Of a stretch of DNA of 64,000 nt, positions 52,925 to 63,154 are shown one piece after another; position 1 is the stretch's first letter, and every line of letters starts with the position of its first letter. Location of the stretch: NCBI GenBank assembly GCA_902516425.1, contig CABXYE010000002.1, positions 96,988-160,987 on the forward strand, written 5' to 3'. The stretch comes from an uncultured Pelagibacteraceae bacterium. Lineage in GTDB: Bacteria > Pseudomonadota > Alphaproteobacteria > Pelagibacterales > Pelagibacteraceae. The translations under genes were made by a program, and so were the position numbers. Under the pieces are notes generated by a model, which ran no database searches, was not told the origin of the DNA, and saw only the letters and a program-made list of their open reading frames with translations.

Positions 52925-53664
52925 TATTAGGAGATATTGGAAATTCGGTTACTAAATTATTTTTAGTAAATTCTAAAGATAAAATTTTAAAAAAGATAAG
53001 TTTGCAATCAAAATTAATGACTAACTCTATTCTTAACAAAAAATTTAAAGTTTTAACAAAAGACTTTAAGAAAATTGAAAAAATTCTATTTTGTAGCGTT
53101 GTTCCAAAAAAATTTGATTTTATAAAAAGATTCATATCAAAAAAGACTAAAATTAAATGTTATGAAATAAAAGATCTCAATTTAAGATCTATTTTAAATA
53201 TAAAAGCAAATTTCAAACAAGTTGGTTCTGATAGATTAGCAAATGCAATAAGTTTACTCAGTCCTAATAAAAATTTTATAATTTTAGATTTTGGTACAGC
53301 TACCACATTTGATGTATTGGACAATAATACTTATAGAGGAGGTGTTATCGCACCCGGTATAAGTATTTCTCTAAATACTTTGACTGATAAAGCTTCTTTG
53401 ATTCCAAAAATCAATCTAAAAAAAATGAAAAAAGTAATTGGAATAGATACAAATTCAGCTGTGAGATCTGGTTTTTTTTGGGGCTACGCAGGTTTAATTG
53501 ACAATATTATAAATTTGATTAAGAAAGAAACAAAAAAGTCCTATAAAGTTATTATTACAGGTGGCTTTTCTGATTTATTCAAAAGATCAATAAAAACGAA
53601 AGTTGTTGAAAACAAAAATATCACTGTTATGGGTCTTATAAAAATTTCTAAATTGATTAAATAA
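52918..53664 (+). CDS. coaX: Type III pantothenate kinase
   Basis: This 248-residue ASKHA-fold kinase has the N-terminal phosphate loop LILGDIGNSVTKLFLV (IGNS instead of the usual GNT). The central motifs are QVGSDRLANAIS and ILDFGTATTFDVLD, followed by YRGGVIAPGI. It phosphorylates pantothenate in the first step of CoA synthesis. It overlaps birA by seven bases and directly abuts the RNase J gene. Confidence 0.9.
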   Translation: MLILGDIGNSVTKLFLVNSKDKILKKISLQSKLMTNSILNKKFKVLTKDFKKIEKILFCSVVPKKFDFIKRFISKKTKIKCYEIKDLNLRSILNIKANFKQVGSDRLANAISLLSPNKNFIILDFGTATTFDVLDNNTYRGGVIAPGISISLNTLTDKASLIPKINLKKMKKVIGIDTNSAVRSGFFWGYAGLIDNIINLIKKETKKSYKVIITGGFSDLFKRSIKTKVVENKNITVMGLIKISKLIK

Positions 53665-55323
53665 ATGAGAGAAGAATTATTATTTTGTCCACTAGGAGGA
53701 TCTGGTGAAATTGGGATGAACATGAATTTGTTTGGCTATGGTTTGCCTGGAGACCATAAATGGATCATGGTTGATATTGGAGTTACTTTTGCAGATGATA
53801 CGCTTCCTGGAATAGATTTAATTTATCCAGATCCAGGTTTTATTGTTGAAAAGAAAGATAATTTATTGGGTATTGTTCTCACTCATGCTCATGAGGATCA
53901 TATTGGTGCAATCGCCCATTTATGGCCAAAACTTCAATGCAAGATATACGCAACACCTTTTACTGCTGTTTTGATAAAGGAAAAATTTAAAGAAAAACAT
54001 ATTGATATTACCAAAGATCTTAAAATTGTTGAATTGAACGGAAATATCTCATTAGAAAAGTTTGAAATCGAATACATCACTTTGACCCATTCAATACTAG
54101 AACCAAATGGCTTAAAAATAAAAACTCCTGCTGGGGTAATTTTACATACAGGAGATTGGAAAGTTGATCCTAATCCATTAATTGGCGAAGAAATTAACTC
54201 TAAAAGATTGAAAGAAATAGGGGATGAGGGTGTTTTAGCAATGATTTGTGACTCAACAAATGTTTTTAGTGCTGGAAGATCAGGATCAGAATTAGATGTA
54301 AGAAAAAATTTACTTAACATAGTGAACCGGTTAAAAAAAAGAGTTATTATTACTTCTTTTGCTTCCAATGTTGCAAGAATGGAAACAGCATTTTACTGTG
54401 CTGAAAAATCTGGAAGACAGATATCTTTAGTTGGAAGATCAATGCATAGAATTTACAAAGCTGCAAGACAATGTGGATATTTAAAAAATACAATTGAACC
54501 TATTGATCCCAGAGATGCAAAAAATTTCCCTAGAGAAAAAATTCTTTATTTATGCACAGGAAGTCAAGGTGAACCAATGGGAGCGATGATGAGAATTGCG
54601 AATTATATTCATCCAGATGTATTTATTGAGAAAGATGATGCTGTTATTTTTTCATCAAAAATCATTCCAGGTAATGAGAAAAAACTTTATAAACTTCATA
54701 ATCAATTAGTGAGGGATGGTATAGAAGTGATCTCTGAGGAAACTGAGTTTATTCATGTATCAGGCCATCCAAATCGAGAAGATCTTAAAGATATGTATCA
54801 ATGGGTTAAACCACAATGTGTCATTCCTGTTCATGGAGAACATAGACATATGATAGAGCATATCAATTTTGCAAAAGAAATGCAGGTTCCTCACCCGGTT
54901 CAAGTTGAAAATGGAGATATTGTAAAATTATCTCCTGGAGATAAACCTAAAGTTTACGATAAAGCACCAAGTGGAAGATTATATTTAGATGGTAATGTTA
55001 GTGTTGAAGAGGACTCTCAGTCAATAAAAGATAGAAGAAATTTGAGTAGTAATGGATATTTGGAAATAACAATTTTAATTACTCTTAAGGGAAATATCCA
55101 CAATAGTCCTATAATCACCTTTAGAGGATTGCCTGTTTATGAGAAAGAGGAGTTTCTATATGGACTAGAGGATGTAATTGAAAAAACAACAAGAACATTT
55201 AAGCTTGGTAGTAAACAGCAAGAGCACAATTTAATAGATGCACTTAAAATTGCGTGCCGCAAGTTTACAAAAGAAAAAACTGGAAAAAAACCTTTTGCCA
55301 ATATTAACTTGGTGAAGATTTAA
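53665..55323 (+). CDS. rnj: Ribonuclease J (metallo-beta-lactamase fold)
   Basis: This 552-residue exo/endoribonuclease has the metal motif LTHAHEDHIGAIAHLW (HxHxDH), a distal HTGDWKVDPNP, and a beta-CASP domain with CDSTNVFSAGRSGSE. VSGHPNREDLKDMYQWVKPQCVIPVHGEHRHM (in parts) is the C-terminal metal region. It processes and degrades RNA from 5' ends. It is located between coaX and DUF1467, as in other alphaproteobacteria. Confidence 0.94.
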   Translation: MREELLFCPLGGSGEIGMNMNLFGYGLPGDHKWIMVDIGVTFADDTLPGIDLIYPDPGFIVEKKDNLLGIVLTHAHEDHIGAIAHLWPKLQCKIYATPFTAVLIKEKFKEKHIDITKDLKIVELNGNISLEKFEIEYITLTHSILEPNGLKIKTPAGVILHTGDWKVDPNPLIGEEINSKRLKEIGDEGVLAMICDSTNVFSAGRSGSELDVRKNLLNIVNRLKKRVIITSFASNVARMETAFYCAEKSGRQISLVGRSMHRIYKAARQCGYLKNTIEPIDPRDAKNFPREKILYLCTGSQGEPMGAMMRIANYIHPDVFIEKDDAVIFSSKIIPGNEKKLYKLHNQLVRDGIEVISEETEFIHVSGHPNREDLKDMYQWVKPQCVIPVHGEHRHMIEHINFAKEMQVPHPVQVENGDIVKLSPGDKPKVYDKAPSGRLYLDGNVSVEEDSQSIKDRRNLSSNGYLEITILITLKGNIHNSPIITFRGLPVYEKEEFLYGLEDVIEKTTRTFKLGSKQQEHNLIDALKIACRKFTKEKTGKKPFANINLVKI

Positions 55324-55568
55324 TGAGCCCTACAGGATTAGCAATAATCTATATAATCATTTGGTGGATAACTTTCTTTGCAATTCTACCAATGGATGTA
55401 GAGAGAAATAAAGTGATTAAAATTGAAGGAGAAGATCCAGGTTCTCCAGAAAATCCAAAAATGTTAAAGAAATTCGTTTATTGTACTGGAATAACAACAG
55501 TTTTGTTTATAATCATTTACTTACTTATGAAATTTGAATATTTAAATTTAAGAAATATAATCACTTAG
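55323..55568 (+). CDS. DUF1467 family small membrane protein
   Basis: This 81-residue protein has two transmembrane helices (about 5-22 and 53-71) and a polar loop containing LPMDVERNKVIKIEGEDPGSPENPK (parts: PMDVERN, EDPGSPENP). The loop matches the DUF1467 pattern conserved in alphaproteobacteria just upstream of proS. The function is unknown. Its ATG overlaps the rnj stop by one base and proS follows one base after its own stop. Confidence 0.88.
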   Translation: MSPTGLAIIYIIIWWITFFAILPMDVERNKVIKIEGEDPGSPENPKMLKKFVYCTGITTVLFIIIYLLMKFEYLNLRNIIT

Positions 55569-55569
55569 A

Positions 55570-56904
55570 ATGTATATTTCACAATCATTTATTCCAATTT
55601 TAAAAAATAATCCCTCAGAAGCCAAAATAAAATCACATCAATTAATGTTACGTGTAGGGATGATTAAACAGTCATCAGCAGGAATTTACTCTTGGTTACC
55701 ATTAGGTTTTAAAGTAATGAAAAAGATTGAACAAATTGTTAGAGAAGAACAAAACAAAATTGGAGCTCAAGAAATTTTAATGCCAACGATACAATCAAGT
55801 GAAATATGGAAAGAGAGTGGACGTTACGAGGATTATGGTGAAGAAATGCTTAGAATAAAAGATCGCCAAGATCGTGAAATGCTTTATGGACCAACTAATG
55901 AGGAACTTGTAACAGATATATTTAGAGCTTCAATTAAATCTTATAAATCTCTTCCACAACTTTTATATCATATTCAATGGAAATTTAGAGATGAGATTAG
56001 ACCGAGATTTGGAATAATGAGATGCAGAGAGTTTTATATGAAAGATGCTTATTCATTTGATATTTCTGATGAGGAGGCTTTATTCTCTTATAATAAATTT
56101 TTTCTATCTTATTTAAAAACTTTTAAAAGATTAGATCTTACAGCAATTCCAATGGCTGCTGATACCGGTCCTATAGGAGGTAATCTTTCTCACGAGTTTA
56201 TTATTTTAGCTGAAACTGGTGAAAGTAAAATTTATACGGATAAAAGAATTTTTGATTTAAAAAGTGAAGGCACAAAATTAGAGAAAAAATCTTTAGAAAA
56301 TTTGAGAAAAAAATATGAAGAATTTTATTCAGTTACCGACGAAAAATTTAATAAGGATGAGTTTGAAAAAAAAGTTTTAGAAACTAATAGATTAAAAACT
56401 AAAGGTATTGAGGTTGGTCATATATTTTATTTTGGTGATAAATACTCAAAACCAATGGAAGCATCAGTAGACCTTCCTGGTGGTAAAAAAAATTTTGTTA
56501 AAATGGGCTCATATGGTGTAGGAGTTTCAAGGTTAGTAGGCGCAATAATAGAGGCAAAATACGATGAGAAAAATGAAGTCATGAAATGGCCAATATCTGT
56601 TGCACCATATGATGTTGGAATAATACCAATGATAAATAAAAATGATAATTCAGCTTTAGAAAAAGCAAATAAAATTAACTTTGAATTAAAAAAAGATAAT
56701 ATTGATGTAATAATTGATGACACTGATGAAAATTTTTCATCAAAAATAAAAAAGATGAATTTAATAGGTGCTCCTTACCAAATAATAATTGGTAAAAAGA
56801 CCGATAGTGATTTAATAGAATTTAAAGAGGTTGGAAAAGAAACTCAAAAATTAAAGATAATTGAAATTATAAAAATAATTCAAGAACAAAAAGAAAAAAA
56901 TTGA
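55570..56904 (+). CDS. proS: Prolyl-tRNA synthetase, short alphaproteobacterial type
   Basis: This 444-residue class II synthetase has motif 1 around GFKVMKKIEQIVREEQNKIGAQEILMP (parts), motif 2 in QWKFRDEIRPRFGIMRCREFYMKDAYSF (parts: FRDEIRPRFGIMRCREF), and motif 3 in GSYGVGVSRLVGAI. It lacks the large editing insertion of the E. coli enzyme, as expected of the compact alpha form. It charges tRNA-Pro. The end overlaps the lolC start by four bases. Confidence 0.94.
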   Translation: MYISQSFIPILKNNPSEAKIKSHQLMLRVGMIKQSSAGIYSWLPLGFKVMKKIEQIVREEQNKIGAQEILMPTIQSSEIWKESGRYEDYGEEMLRIKDRQDREMLYGPTNEELVTDIFRASIKSYKSLPQLLYHIQWKFRDEIRPRFGIMRCREFYMKDAYSFDISDEEALFSYNKFFLSYLKTFKRLDLTAIPMAADTGPIGGNLSHEFIILAETGESKIYTDKRIFDLKSEGTKLEKKSLENLRKKYEEFYSVTDEKFNKDEFEKKVLETNRLKTKGIEVGHIFYFGDKYSKPMEASVDLPGGKKNFVKMGSYGVGVSRLVGAIIEAKYDEKNEVMKWPISVAPYDVGIIPMINKNDNSALEKANKINFELKKDNIDVIIDDTDENFSSKIKKMNLIGAPYQIIIGKKTDSDLIEFKEVGKETQKLKIIEIIKIIQEQKEKN

Positions 56905-58133
56905 TTTCTACTTTAGAAAAAGAAATTACATTCAGGTTTTTGAAAGCTAGAAAAAAAGATGGCTTTCTAAATGTTATTTCAATCTTTTCATTTATAGGTA
57001 TCAGTCTTGGTGTTGCTGTTTTAATAATTGTTATGTCTGTTATGAATGGTTTTCGAACAGAACTAATTAATAAGATTGTAGGATTTAATGCGCATATAAC
57101 TGTTAAACCATATGAAAATACTATTAAAGTTGAAAACTTAAAACAAAAAAATTTAAAACTCATTTCTAATGAATTGATTTTAAGTAATTCAGGTGAGGCT
57201 ATAATAATTAAAAGTGAGACCTCAAAAGGAATAATGCTTCGAGGTTACTCAAGCAATGATTTTCCTAAACTTGAATTAGTGAAGAATAAAAATTTTTTAG
57301 GGAATAAAAACAATTTAAATAAAAATTTTATTTCAATTGGAAAAGAGCTAAGTTTTACCCTAAATCTTGAAATTGGGGATGATATTACAATAATGTCCTC
57401 AAGTGGAATTGAGACAATAATAGGTAACATACCTAAACAAAAAACCTTTACTGTTATTTCAATTTTTGAAAGTGGTCTTGTTGATTTCGATAATAATATA
57501 GCATTTATTAATTTATCAACTTTAGAAGAGTTTTTTAATTTAGATCAAGATGATAGAAATTTAGAAATTTATCTTAAAAAACCTCAAAAAATAGAAGGTC
57601 AAAAAGAGATAGTTCAGAAAATTTTCCAAAATGAATTTGTATATTCTTGGTCAGATATGAATAGTGCACTTTTTTCAGCTCTTAAAGTTGAGAGAAATGT
57701 AATGTTTATAATATTGTCTTTAATAATCATTGTGGCTGCTTTTAATATTATCTCTGGTTTGACAATATTAGTTAAAAATAAAACAAAAGATATTGCAATA
57801 TTAAAATCAATTGGCGTACTTAATAAATCAATTATAAAAATATTTTTTCTAGTTGGAGTAATAATAGGAACCTCTGCTACAATTTTTGGTATTATCTTAG
57901 GAGTAACTTTTTCAATCTACGTTGAAAATTTAAGACAATTTTTAAGCACATTGTTTAATATAAGTTTATTTCCAGAAGAAATATATTTTTTAAGCACTAT
58001 GCCCTCAGAAATAAATACACCATCAATTTTATTGATTTCTATATGCTCAATAGTCATTACAATTGTTGTTTCAATTTTCCCTGCTTTAAAAGCAGCAAAA
58101 CTAGATCCTGTTAAAGCATTAAAATATGAATAA
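56901..58133 (+). CDS. lolC: Lipoprotein-releasing ABC transporter permease LolC/LolE
   Basis: This 410-residue inner-membrane permease has an N-terminal helix (FSFIGISLGVAVLIIVMSVMNGFR, in parts), a long periplasmic domain (about 60-265), and three C-terminal FtsX helices. The C-terminus ends with FPALKAAKLDPVKALKYE. It extracts lipoproteins from the inner membrane with LolD. The TTG start within TTGA overlaps the proS stop; no in-frame ATG occurs before the first helix is lost. It overlaps lolD by eight bases. Confidence 0.9.
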   Translation: MISTLEKEITFRFLKARKKDGFLNVISIFSFIGISLGVAVLIIVMSVMNGFRTELINKIVGFNAHITVKPYENTIKVENLKQKNLKLISNELILSNSGEAIIIKSETSKGIMLRGYSSNDFPKLELVKNKNFLGNKNNLNKNFISIGKELSFTLNLEIGDDITIMSSSGIETIIGNIPKQKTFTVISIFESGLVDFDNNIAFINLSTLEEFFNLDQDDRNLEIYLKKPQKIEGQKEIVQKIFQNEFVYSWSDMNSALFSALKVERNVMFIILSLIIIVAAFNIISGLTILVKNKTKDIAILKSIGVLNKSIIKIFFLVGVIIGTSATIFGIILGVTFSIYVENLRQFLSTLFNISLFPEEIYFLSTMPSEINTPSILLISICSIVITIVVSIFPALKAAKLDPVKALKYE

Positions 58134-58809
58134 TCTTATTAAACTTTCAAATATTTCTAAGTCTTTCACTCATCAAAAAAATTTAAAAGTTTTGAAAAAA
58201 TTGACATATAATTTTAAACTTGGAAAAATCTATTCTCTTATGGGACCTTCTGGATCTGGAAAATCAACATTATTAAACTTATTATCATTAATTGATAGAC
58301 CATCAGGCGGCATAATAAAATATGGAAATAAACAAATTGATTTCGAAAATTCCAACTATAATGATATTTTAAGAGCTAATAAAATTGGAATTATATATCA
58401 ACAAGATAATTTACTTCCAGATTTTACGGCCTTAGAAAATGTTTATTTAGCTAATCTTGCAATTGAAAAAAATAAAGAAATTTCTGTAATGAAATCAAAA
58501 CAATTGTTAAGAAAAGTTGGTTTATCAAATCGAATTAATCACTATCCAACAGAACTTTCTGGAGGTGAAAAGCAAAGAGTATCAATAGCTAGAGCTTTAA
58601 TAAACGACCCCCAAGTTATTTTGGCTGATGAGCCAACTGGAAGTTTAGATCTAGTATCAGCAAAAAGTGTTTTTGATCTTTTAAAAAAACAAATAAATGC
58701 TAACCGACTGATTATCTTTGCAACTCATAATAGATTTTTTGCTAAAAAGTCAGATTGCATGTTGGAAATAGTTAATGGTAGTATAAAAACCATTAATGCG
58801 AGAGTCTAA
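58126..58809 (+). CDS. lolD: Lipoprotein-releasing ABC transporter ATP-binding protein LolD
   Basis: This 227-residue ATPase has Walker A GPSGSGKST, the Q-loop YQQDNLLPDFTALENV, signature LSGGEKQRVSIARAL and Walker B VILADEPTGSLD, followed by the switch His in FATHN. It powers LolC/E in lipoprotein sorting. The gene shares overlaps with both lolC (8 bases) and dnaE (14 bases), giving the tightest packing of this train. Confidence 0.94.
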   Translation: MNNLIKLSNISKSFTHQKNLKVLKKLTYNFKLGKIYSLMGPSGSGKSTLLNLLSLIDRPSGGIIKYGNKQIDFENSNYNDILRANKIGIIYQQDNLLPDFTALENVYLANLAIEKNKEISVMKSKQLLRKVGLSNRINHYPTELSGGEKQRVSIARALINDPQVILADEPTGSLDLVSAKSVFDLLKKQINANRLIIFATHNRFFAKKSDCMLEIVNGSIKTINARV

Positions 58810-61800
58810 TTCTGAAAATTTTAACCACCTAAAAATACATTCCCAATTTTCTATTTGTGAAGGTGCAATCAAAATAGATGATTTAAAAGATATTTCTAAA
58901 GATAAAAAGATAAAAGCTCTAGGGTTATGTGATACTTCTAATCTAAGCGGTGCATTAGAATTTGCTGAAAAAATATCTAAATCTGGATCTCAACCAATAA
59001 TAGGAACTCAAATTAATTTTAGACTAAATGATACAACAGGTTTATTACCCTTATTTGCTTTAAATGAAAATGGATACAAGACAATAATAAAACTGTCTTC
59101 ATTATCTTTTTTAAAAAATGATGAACTTTCTGAACCTCATTTGGGTTTTGATGAATTATTAAATGAAAATAACGGTGTAGCAATATTTTCGGGAACAGTT
59201 AATGGTTTAATTGGACAATTATTTAATAGGGGAAAATTTTCAGAAATAAATGAAATTTATTCAAAATTAAAAGATATTTATAGAGATAGATTTTATATTG
59301 AAATACAACGTCATGGTGATCAAAATGAAAAAGAATTTGAAAAATTCAATTTAATAAATTCAAAAAAATTAAATATTCCTTTAATCGCAACTAATGAGGT
59401 TTTTTACATAAGTAAAGATATGCATGAAGCACATGATGCATTGATTTGTATAAAAAATAAGACTTATGTTAACGAAAAAAATAGAGTTAGATTTAGCAGT
59501 CATCATTATCTTAAAAATAGCTTAGAAATGAGTGATTTATTTGCTGATTTGCCAGAGGCATTAGAAAATAATTATAATTTTCCATTTCGATGTAATTTTA
59601 GACCTTTATCATCTAAACCAATGTTACCAAATATAAGTTCCGATAAAGGTATTAGCGCAGATGAAATTTTAAAAAAAGACTCACTAGATGGTCTTAATGA
59701 AAAATTTATAAAGATATTTAACCTAAATAATGAGGATTTTTCATCTGACAAAAATTATTTGATATATAAAGATAGATTAGATCATGAGTTAGAAATCATA
59801 ACTAAAATGAATTATGCAAGTTACTTTTTAATTGTATCTGATTACATAAAATGGGCAAAAGAAAATGATATTCCAGTTGGACCTGGTAGAGGATCTGGCG
59901 CTGGTTCTTTAGTAGCCTGGTGTCTTTCAATAACTGATGTTGACCCAATAAAATTTAACCTAATTTTTGAAAGATTTTTAAATCCAGACAGAATTTCAAT
60001 GCCTGATTTCGACATAGACTTCTGCGAAGAAAAAAGAGATTTAGTTTTTGAATATTTAACTAAAAAATACAAAAATAGTGTTGCTCATATAATCACTTTT
60101 GGAAAATTAAAAGCCAGAATGGTTATAAGAGACGTTGGGCGTGTTTTAGGATTAGCTTACGGTTTTGTTGACAGTATATCAAAAATGATTCCATTTGATC
60201 CATCTAGGCCACAAAATCTTACAGAATGTATTGCCGGAGAGCCAAGACTTAAAAAACTGATAAATGAGGATAGTAGAGTAAAAAAACTCACAGATCTCTC
60301 ATTAAAGTTAGAGGGTTTAAACAGAAATGTTGCAACTCATGCCGCAGGTGTTGTGATAGCTGACAAAAAATTAACTGATATTGTTCCATTATATAAGGAC
60401 TCAACTTCTGATTTATTGTTACCTTCAACTCAATTTGACATGTATTCAGCTGAAAATGCAGGATTAATAAAGTTCGATTTTTTAGGTTTAAAAACTTTAA
60501 CAGTTATAAATAACACTCAGAAATTGATAAGAAAAAAAGATAAAAGTTTTAATATTGAGACTATAAATTTTGAAGATCAAAAAGTTTTTGATTTATTATC
60601 ATCTGGTAAAACCGTGGGCTTATTTCAAATAGAGAGTGCTGGAATGCGTGAAGCTTTAATGCAAATGAAACCAAATCACATAGAGGATATTATTGCCTTG
60701 GTAGCACTTTATAGACCAGGTCCAATGAGTAACATACCAATATATAATGATTGTAAACATGGAAAACAGACACCAGATTATTTACATCCTTTACTTGAAG
60801 ACATTTTACGACCCACCTATGGAGTAATAATATATCAAGAGCAAGTAATGCAAATTGCACAAAAACTTTCTGGTTTTACTGCTGGTCAAGCAGATATTTT
60901 GAGAAGAGCGATGGGTAAAAAGAAAAGAGCAGAACTAGAAAAGCAAAAACTAAGTTTTATTTCTGGTGCTGTAAACAATGGAATTAGTAAAGATGTTGCA
61001 GCTGGGATCTTTTTAAAAATAGAGCCATTTGCTGAATATGGTTTCAACAAAAGTCATGCAGCTGCATACGCAATAATATCGTATCAAACAGCTTATTTAA
61101 AAACTTATTATCCAAAAGAGTTTATTGCTGCATCAATGACAATGGATATATCTAATCAAAATAAATTAAGTGAATTTTATGAGGAATTAAAAAGATTAAA
61201 TATTAAAATAGTAAGACCAGATATAAACGAATGTTATGCTGATTTTAGAACCGATGGAGAAAAATTTTATTATGCATTAGGTGCAATTAAAGCTGTAGGT
61301 TATGAGGCAGTTTCAAATATTGTCGAAGAAAGAATTGAAAATGGAAAATTTAGCTCTTTAAGTGACTTTTTAAATAGAGTTAATCCAAAAGATATCAATA
61401 AGTTACAATTAGAAGGTTTAGTAAAAGCAGGAGCTTTTGATAATATAAATTTAAATAGACAATCTTTGTTCAATTCAATACCAAAATTTATTATGAAATC
61501 TAAAAATATTTATGAAAATAAATCTGTTAATCAGATTGATTTATTTGGTGAAAATAATACACAAGATAATGAAGTAATAATAAATATTGATGACTGGAAG
61601 TTTGAAGAAAGATTATCTAAAGAATTTGAGTCAGTTGGCTTTTTTATATCCGATCATCCTTTGAATCAATTTAAAGAAATATTTGCAGATTATAATATAA
61701 AAGATTATCTCAACTTTAATAATAATAATGATATAAAAAACTCAAATATCGCTGCTACTTTACTAAAAGTACAAGAGAGAAAAACAGTCAAAGGAAACCC

Positions 61801-62212
61801 CTATGCTATTTTAAAATTAACTGATTTAACCAGTGTTTTTGAGTTATTTATTTTTTCAGAGGTTCTTGAAAAAAATCGTCATATTTTAAAGGAAGGATCT
61901 TCATTAATTCTTACACTTTTAAAATCAATTTCAGATGAGGAGAATCGTTTTAAGAGAGTTAATGTTCAAAAAGTTGCCTCTCTGTCAGATTTACTTAACA
62001 AACCTATTGAAGAAGTAACATTCAAACTAAAATCTTTAAAAGAACTAAAAGAAATATCTAAAATTATTCCTGGTGACGGAAACACCATTATAAATATTAG
62101 ATTAAGTCATGAAAAAAATGATTTTATTTTTAAACTTAAAAATAAGAGAAATATTGACAGAAAAACTCTAAATGTCTTAAGAAGTAAAGAAATATCAGCA
62201 TTTATTAGATAA
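58796..62212 (+). CDS. dnaE: DNA polymerase III alpha subunit
   Basis: This 1138-residue replicative polymerase has an N-terminal PHP domain beginning LKIHSQFSICEGA. The catalytic palm has GPGRGSGAGSLVAW and PDFDIDFCEEKR (the two Asp of the DxD motif). Further motifs are ALYRPGPMSNIP, GVIIYQEQVMQIA, and YGFNKSHAAAYAIISYQTAYLK (parts: FNKSHAAAYA). The C-terminal OB-fold and tail are slightly shorter than in E. coli. It starts inside the lolD end. Confidence 0.96.
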   Translation: MRESNSENFNHLKIHSQFSICEGAIKIDDLKDISKDKKIKALGLCDTSNLSGALEFAEKISKSGSQPIIGTQINFRLNDTTGLLPLFALNENGYKTIIKLSSLSFLKNDELSEPHLGFDELLNENNGVAIFSGTVNGLIGQLFNRGKFSEINEIYSKLKDIYRDRFYIEIQRHGDQNEKEFEKFNLINSKKLNIPLIATNEVFYISKDMHEAHDALICIKNKTYVNEKNRVRFSSHHYLKNSLEMSDLFADLPEALENNYNFPFRCNFRPLSSKPMLPNISSDKGISADEILKKDSLDGLNEKFIKIFNLNNEDFSSDKNYLIYKDRLDHELEIITKMNYASYFLIVSDYIKWAKENDIPVGPGRGSGAGSLVAWCLSITDVDPIKFNLIFERFLNPDRISMPDFDIDFCEEKRDLVFEYLTKKYKNSVAHIITFGKLKARMVIRDVGRVLGLAYGFVDSISKMIPFDPSRPQNLTECIAGEPRLKKLINEDSRVKKLTDLSLKLEGLNRNVATHAAGVVIADKKLTDIVPLYKDSTSDLLLPSTQFDMYSAENAGLIKFDFLGLKTLTVINNTQKLIRKKDKSFNIETINFEDQKVFDLLSSGKTVGLFQIESAGMREALMQMKPNHIEDIIALVALYRPGPMSNIPIYNDCKHGKQTPDYLHPLLEDILRPTYGVIIYQEQVMQIAQKLSGFTAGQADILRRAMGKKKRAELEKQKLSFISGAVNNGISKDVAAGIFLKIEPFAEYGFNKSHAAAYAIISYQTAYLKTYYPKEFIAASMTMDISNQNKLSEFYEELKRLNIKIVRPDINECYADFRTDGEKFYYALGAIKAVGYEAVSNIVEERIENGKFSSLSDFLNRVNPKDINKLQLEGLVKAGAFDNINLNRQSLFNSIPKFIMKSKNIYENKSVNQIDLFGENNTQDNEVIINIDDWKFEERLSKEFESVGFFISDHPLNQFKEIFADYNIKDYLNFNNNNDIKNSNIAATLLKVQERKTVKGNPYAILKLTDLTSVFELFIFSEVLEKNRHILKEGSSLILTLLKSISDEENRFKRVNVQKVASLSDLLNKPIEEVTFKLKSLKELKEISKIIPGDGNTIINIRLSHEKNDFIFKLKNKRNIDRKTLNVLRSKEISAFIR

Positions 62213-62220
62213 ATTTAAGC

Positions 62221-62343
62221 TTGTTAATTAAAAAAAATGTTTGTAGAAATTCACCTACTTTAAATTAATACGCACACAGTTATTGGTTTTATACCTCCGG
62301 TCCTTTTTTGGAAATTACTGTGGTGGCTTAACCGGGAATAAAT
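62221..62343 (+). promoter_or_regulatory. Structured rpsB leader with possible pseudoknot over the ribosome binding site
   Basis: Two pairings interlock. CACAGT (62275-62280) pairs with ACTGTG (62317-62322), and CCGGT in its loop (62297-62301) pairs with ACCGG (62331-62335) outside it, an H-type pseudoknot. The second stem touches the GGGA ribosome binding site 7 bases before the rpsB ATG. S2 is known to autoregulate rpsB-tsf through the leader in other proteobacteria, so translational feedback is a reasonable inference. Confidence 0.55.
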
Positions 62344-63153
62344 ATGAAGATACCAGATGTTACAATTCAACAACTTTTAGAGGCAGGTGTTCATTTAGGT
62401 CATAAAACGCTTAGGTGGAATCCAAAAATGAAAAAATATATTTTTGGAAAAAGAGACTCAATACACATAATCGATCTTACTCAAACTTTAGAACTCACAA
62501 AGATTGCACTACAAAAAATACATGAAGTAATTGCAAATAACGGAAAAGTTCTTTTTGTATCAACTAAAAAACAAGCTTCAGAGGCAATATCAGAAGTTGC
62601 AAAAGAAACTGATCAATATTTTGTCAATTACAGATGGCTCGGTGGAATGTTGACTAATTGGGGCACCATTTCAAATTCAATAAAAAAACTTAAGCAGCTA
62701 GAATTGAATCTGGCATCAGAAAACAGAGGATTTACTAAAAAAGAACTTCTTAAAATGAGTGTCAAAAAAGATAAATTACAAAGATCGCTTGGTGGTATTT
62801 CTGATATGAAAAAAATACCAGACTTAGTGTTTATCATTGATACAAATTATGAGTCTCTAGCCATTCAAGAATCGGTTAAATTAGGTATTCCTATTGTTGC
62901 AATATTGGACAGTAATTCAAATCCTGATGGCATAGATTACCCTATCCCTGGCAATGATGATGCCAGGAGAGCAATTGATCTATATTGTAACTTAATTAAA
63001 GAAACTATTGTTTCTGCAAAAAACTTAACTCCTGTAGTCGAAAAAAAAGAAAGCATAAAAAAAGAAACTAAATCATCTAAAACAATACAGGAAAAAGATC
63101 GAGAAAAATTAGAAAAAAAATTTAATGAAAAGAAGAAAGAGAAAATTAATTAA
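62344..63153 (+). CDS. rpsB: 30S ribosomal protein S2
   Basis: This 269-residue ribosomal protein has N-terminal [30 protein letters not shown] (parts: [21 protein letters not shown]), [10 protein letters not shown], and [31 protein letters not shown] with [24 protein letters not shown] (in parts) follows. A lysine/glutamate-rich tail of about 35 residues ends the protein. It is followed one base later by tsf in the conserved pair. Confidence 0.96.
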   Translation: MKIPDVTIQQLLEAGVHLGHKTLRWNPKMKKYIFGKRDSIHIIDLTQTLELTKIALQKIHEVIANNGKVLFVSTKKQASEAISEVAKETDQYFVNYRWLGGMLTNWGTISNSIKKLKQLELNLASENRGFTKKELLKMSVKKDKLQRSLGGISDMKKIPDLVFIIDTNYESLAIQESVKLGIPIVAILDSNSNPDGIDYPIPGNDDARRAIDLYCNLIKETIVSAKNLTPVVEKKESIKKETKSSKTIQEKDREKLEKKFNEKKKEKIN

Positions 63154-63154
63154 T

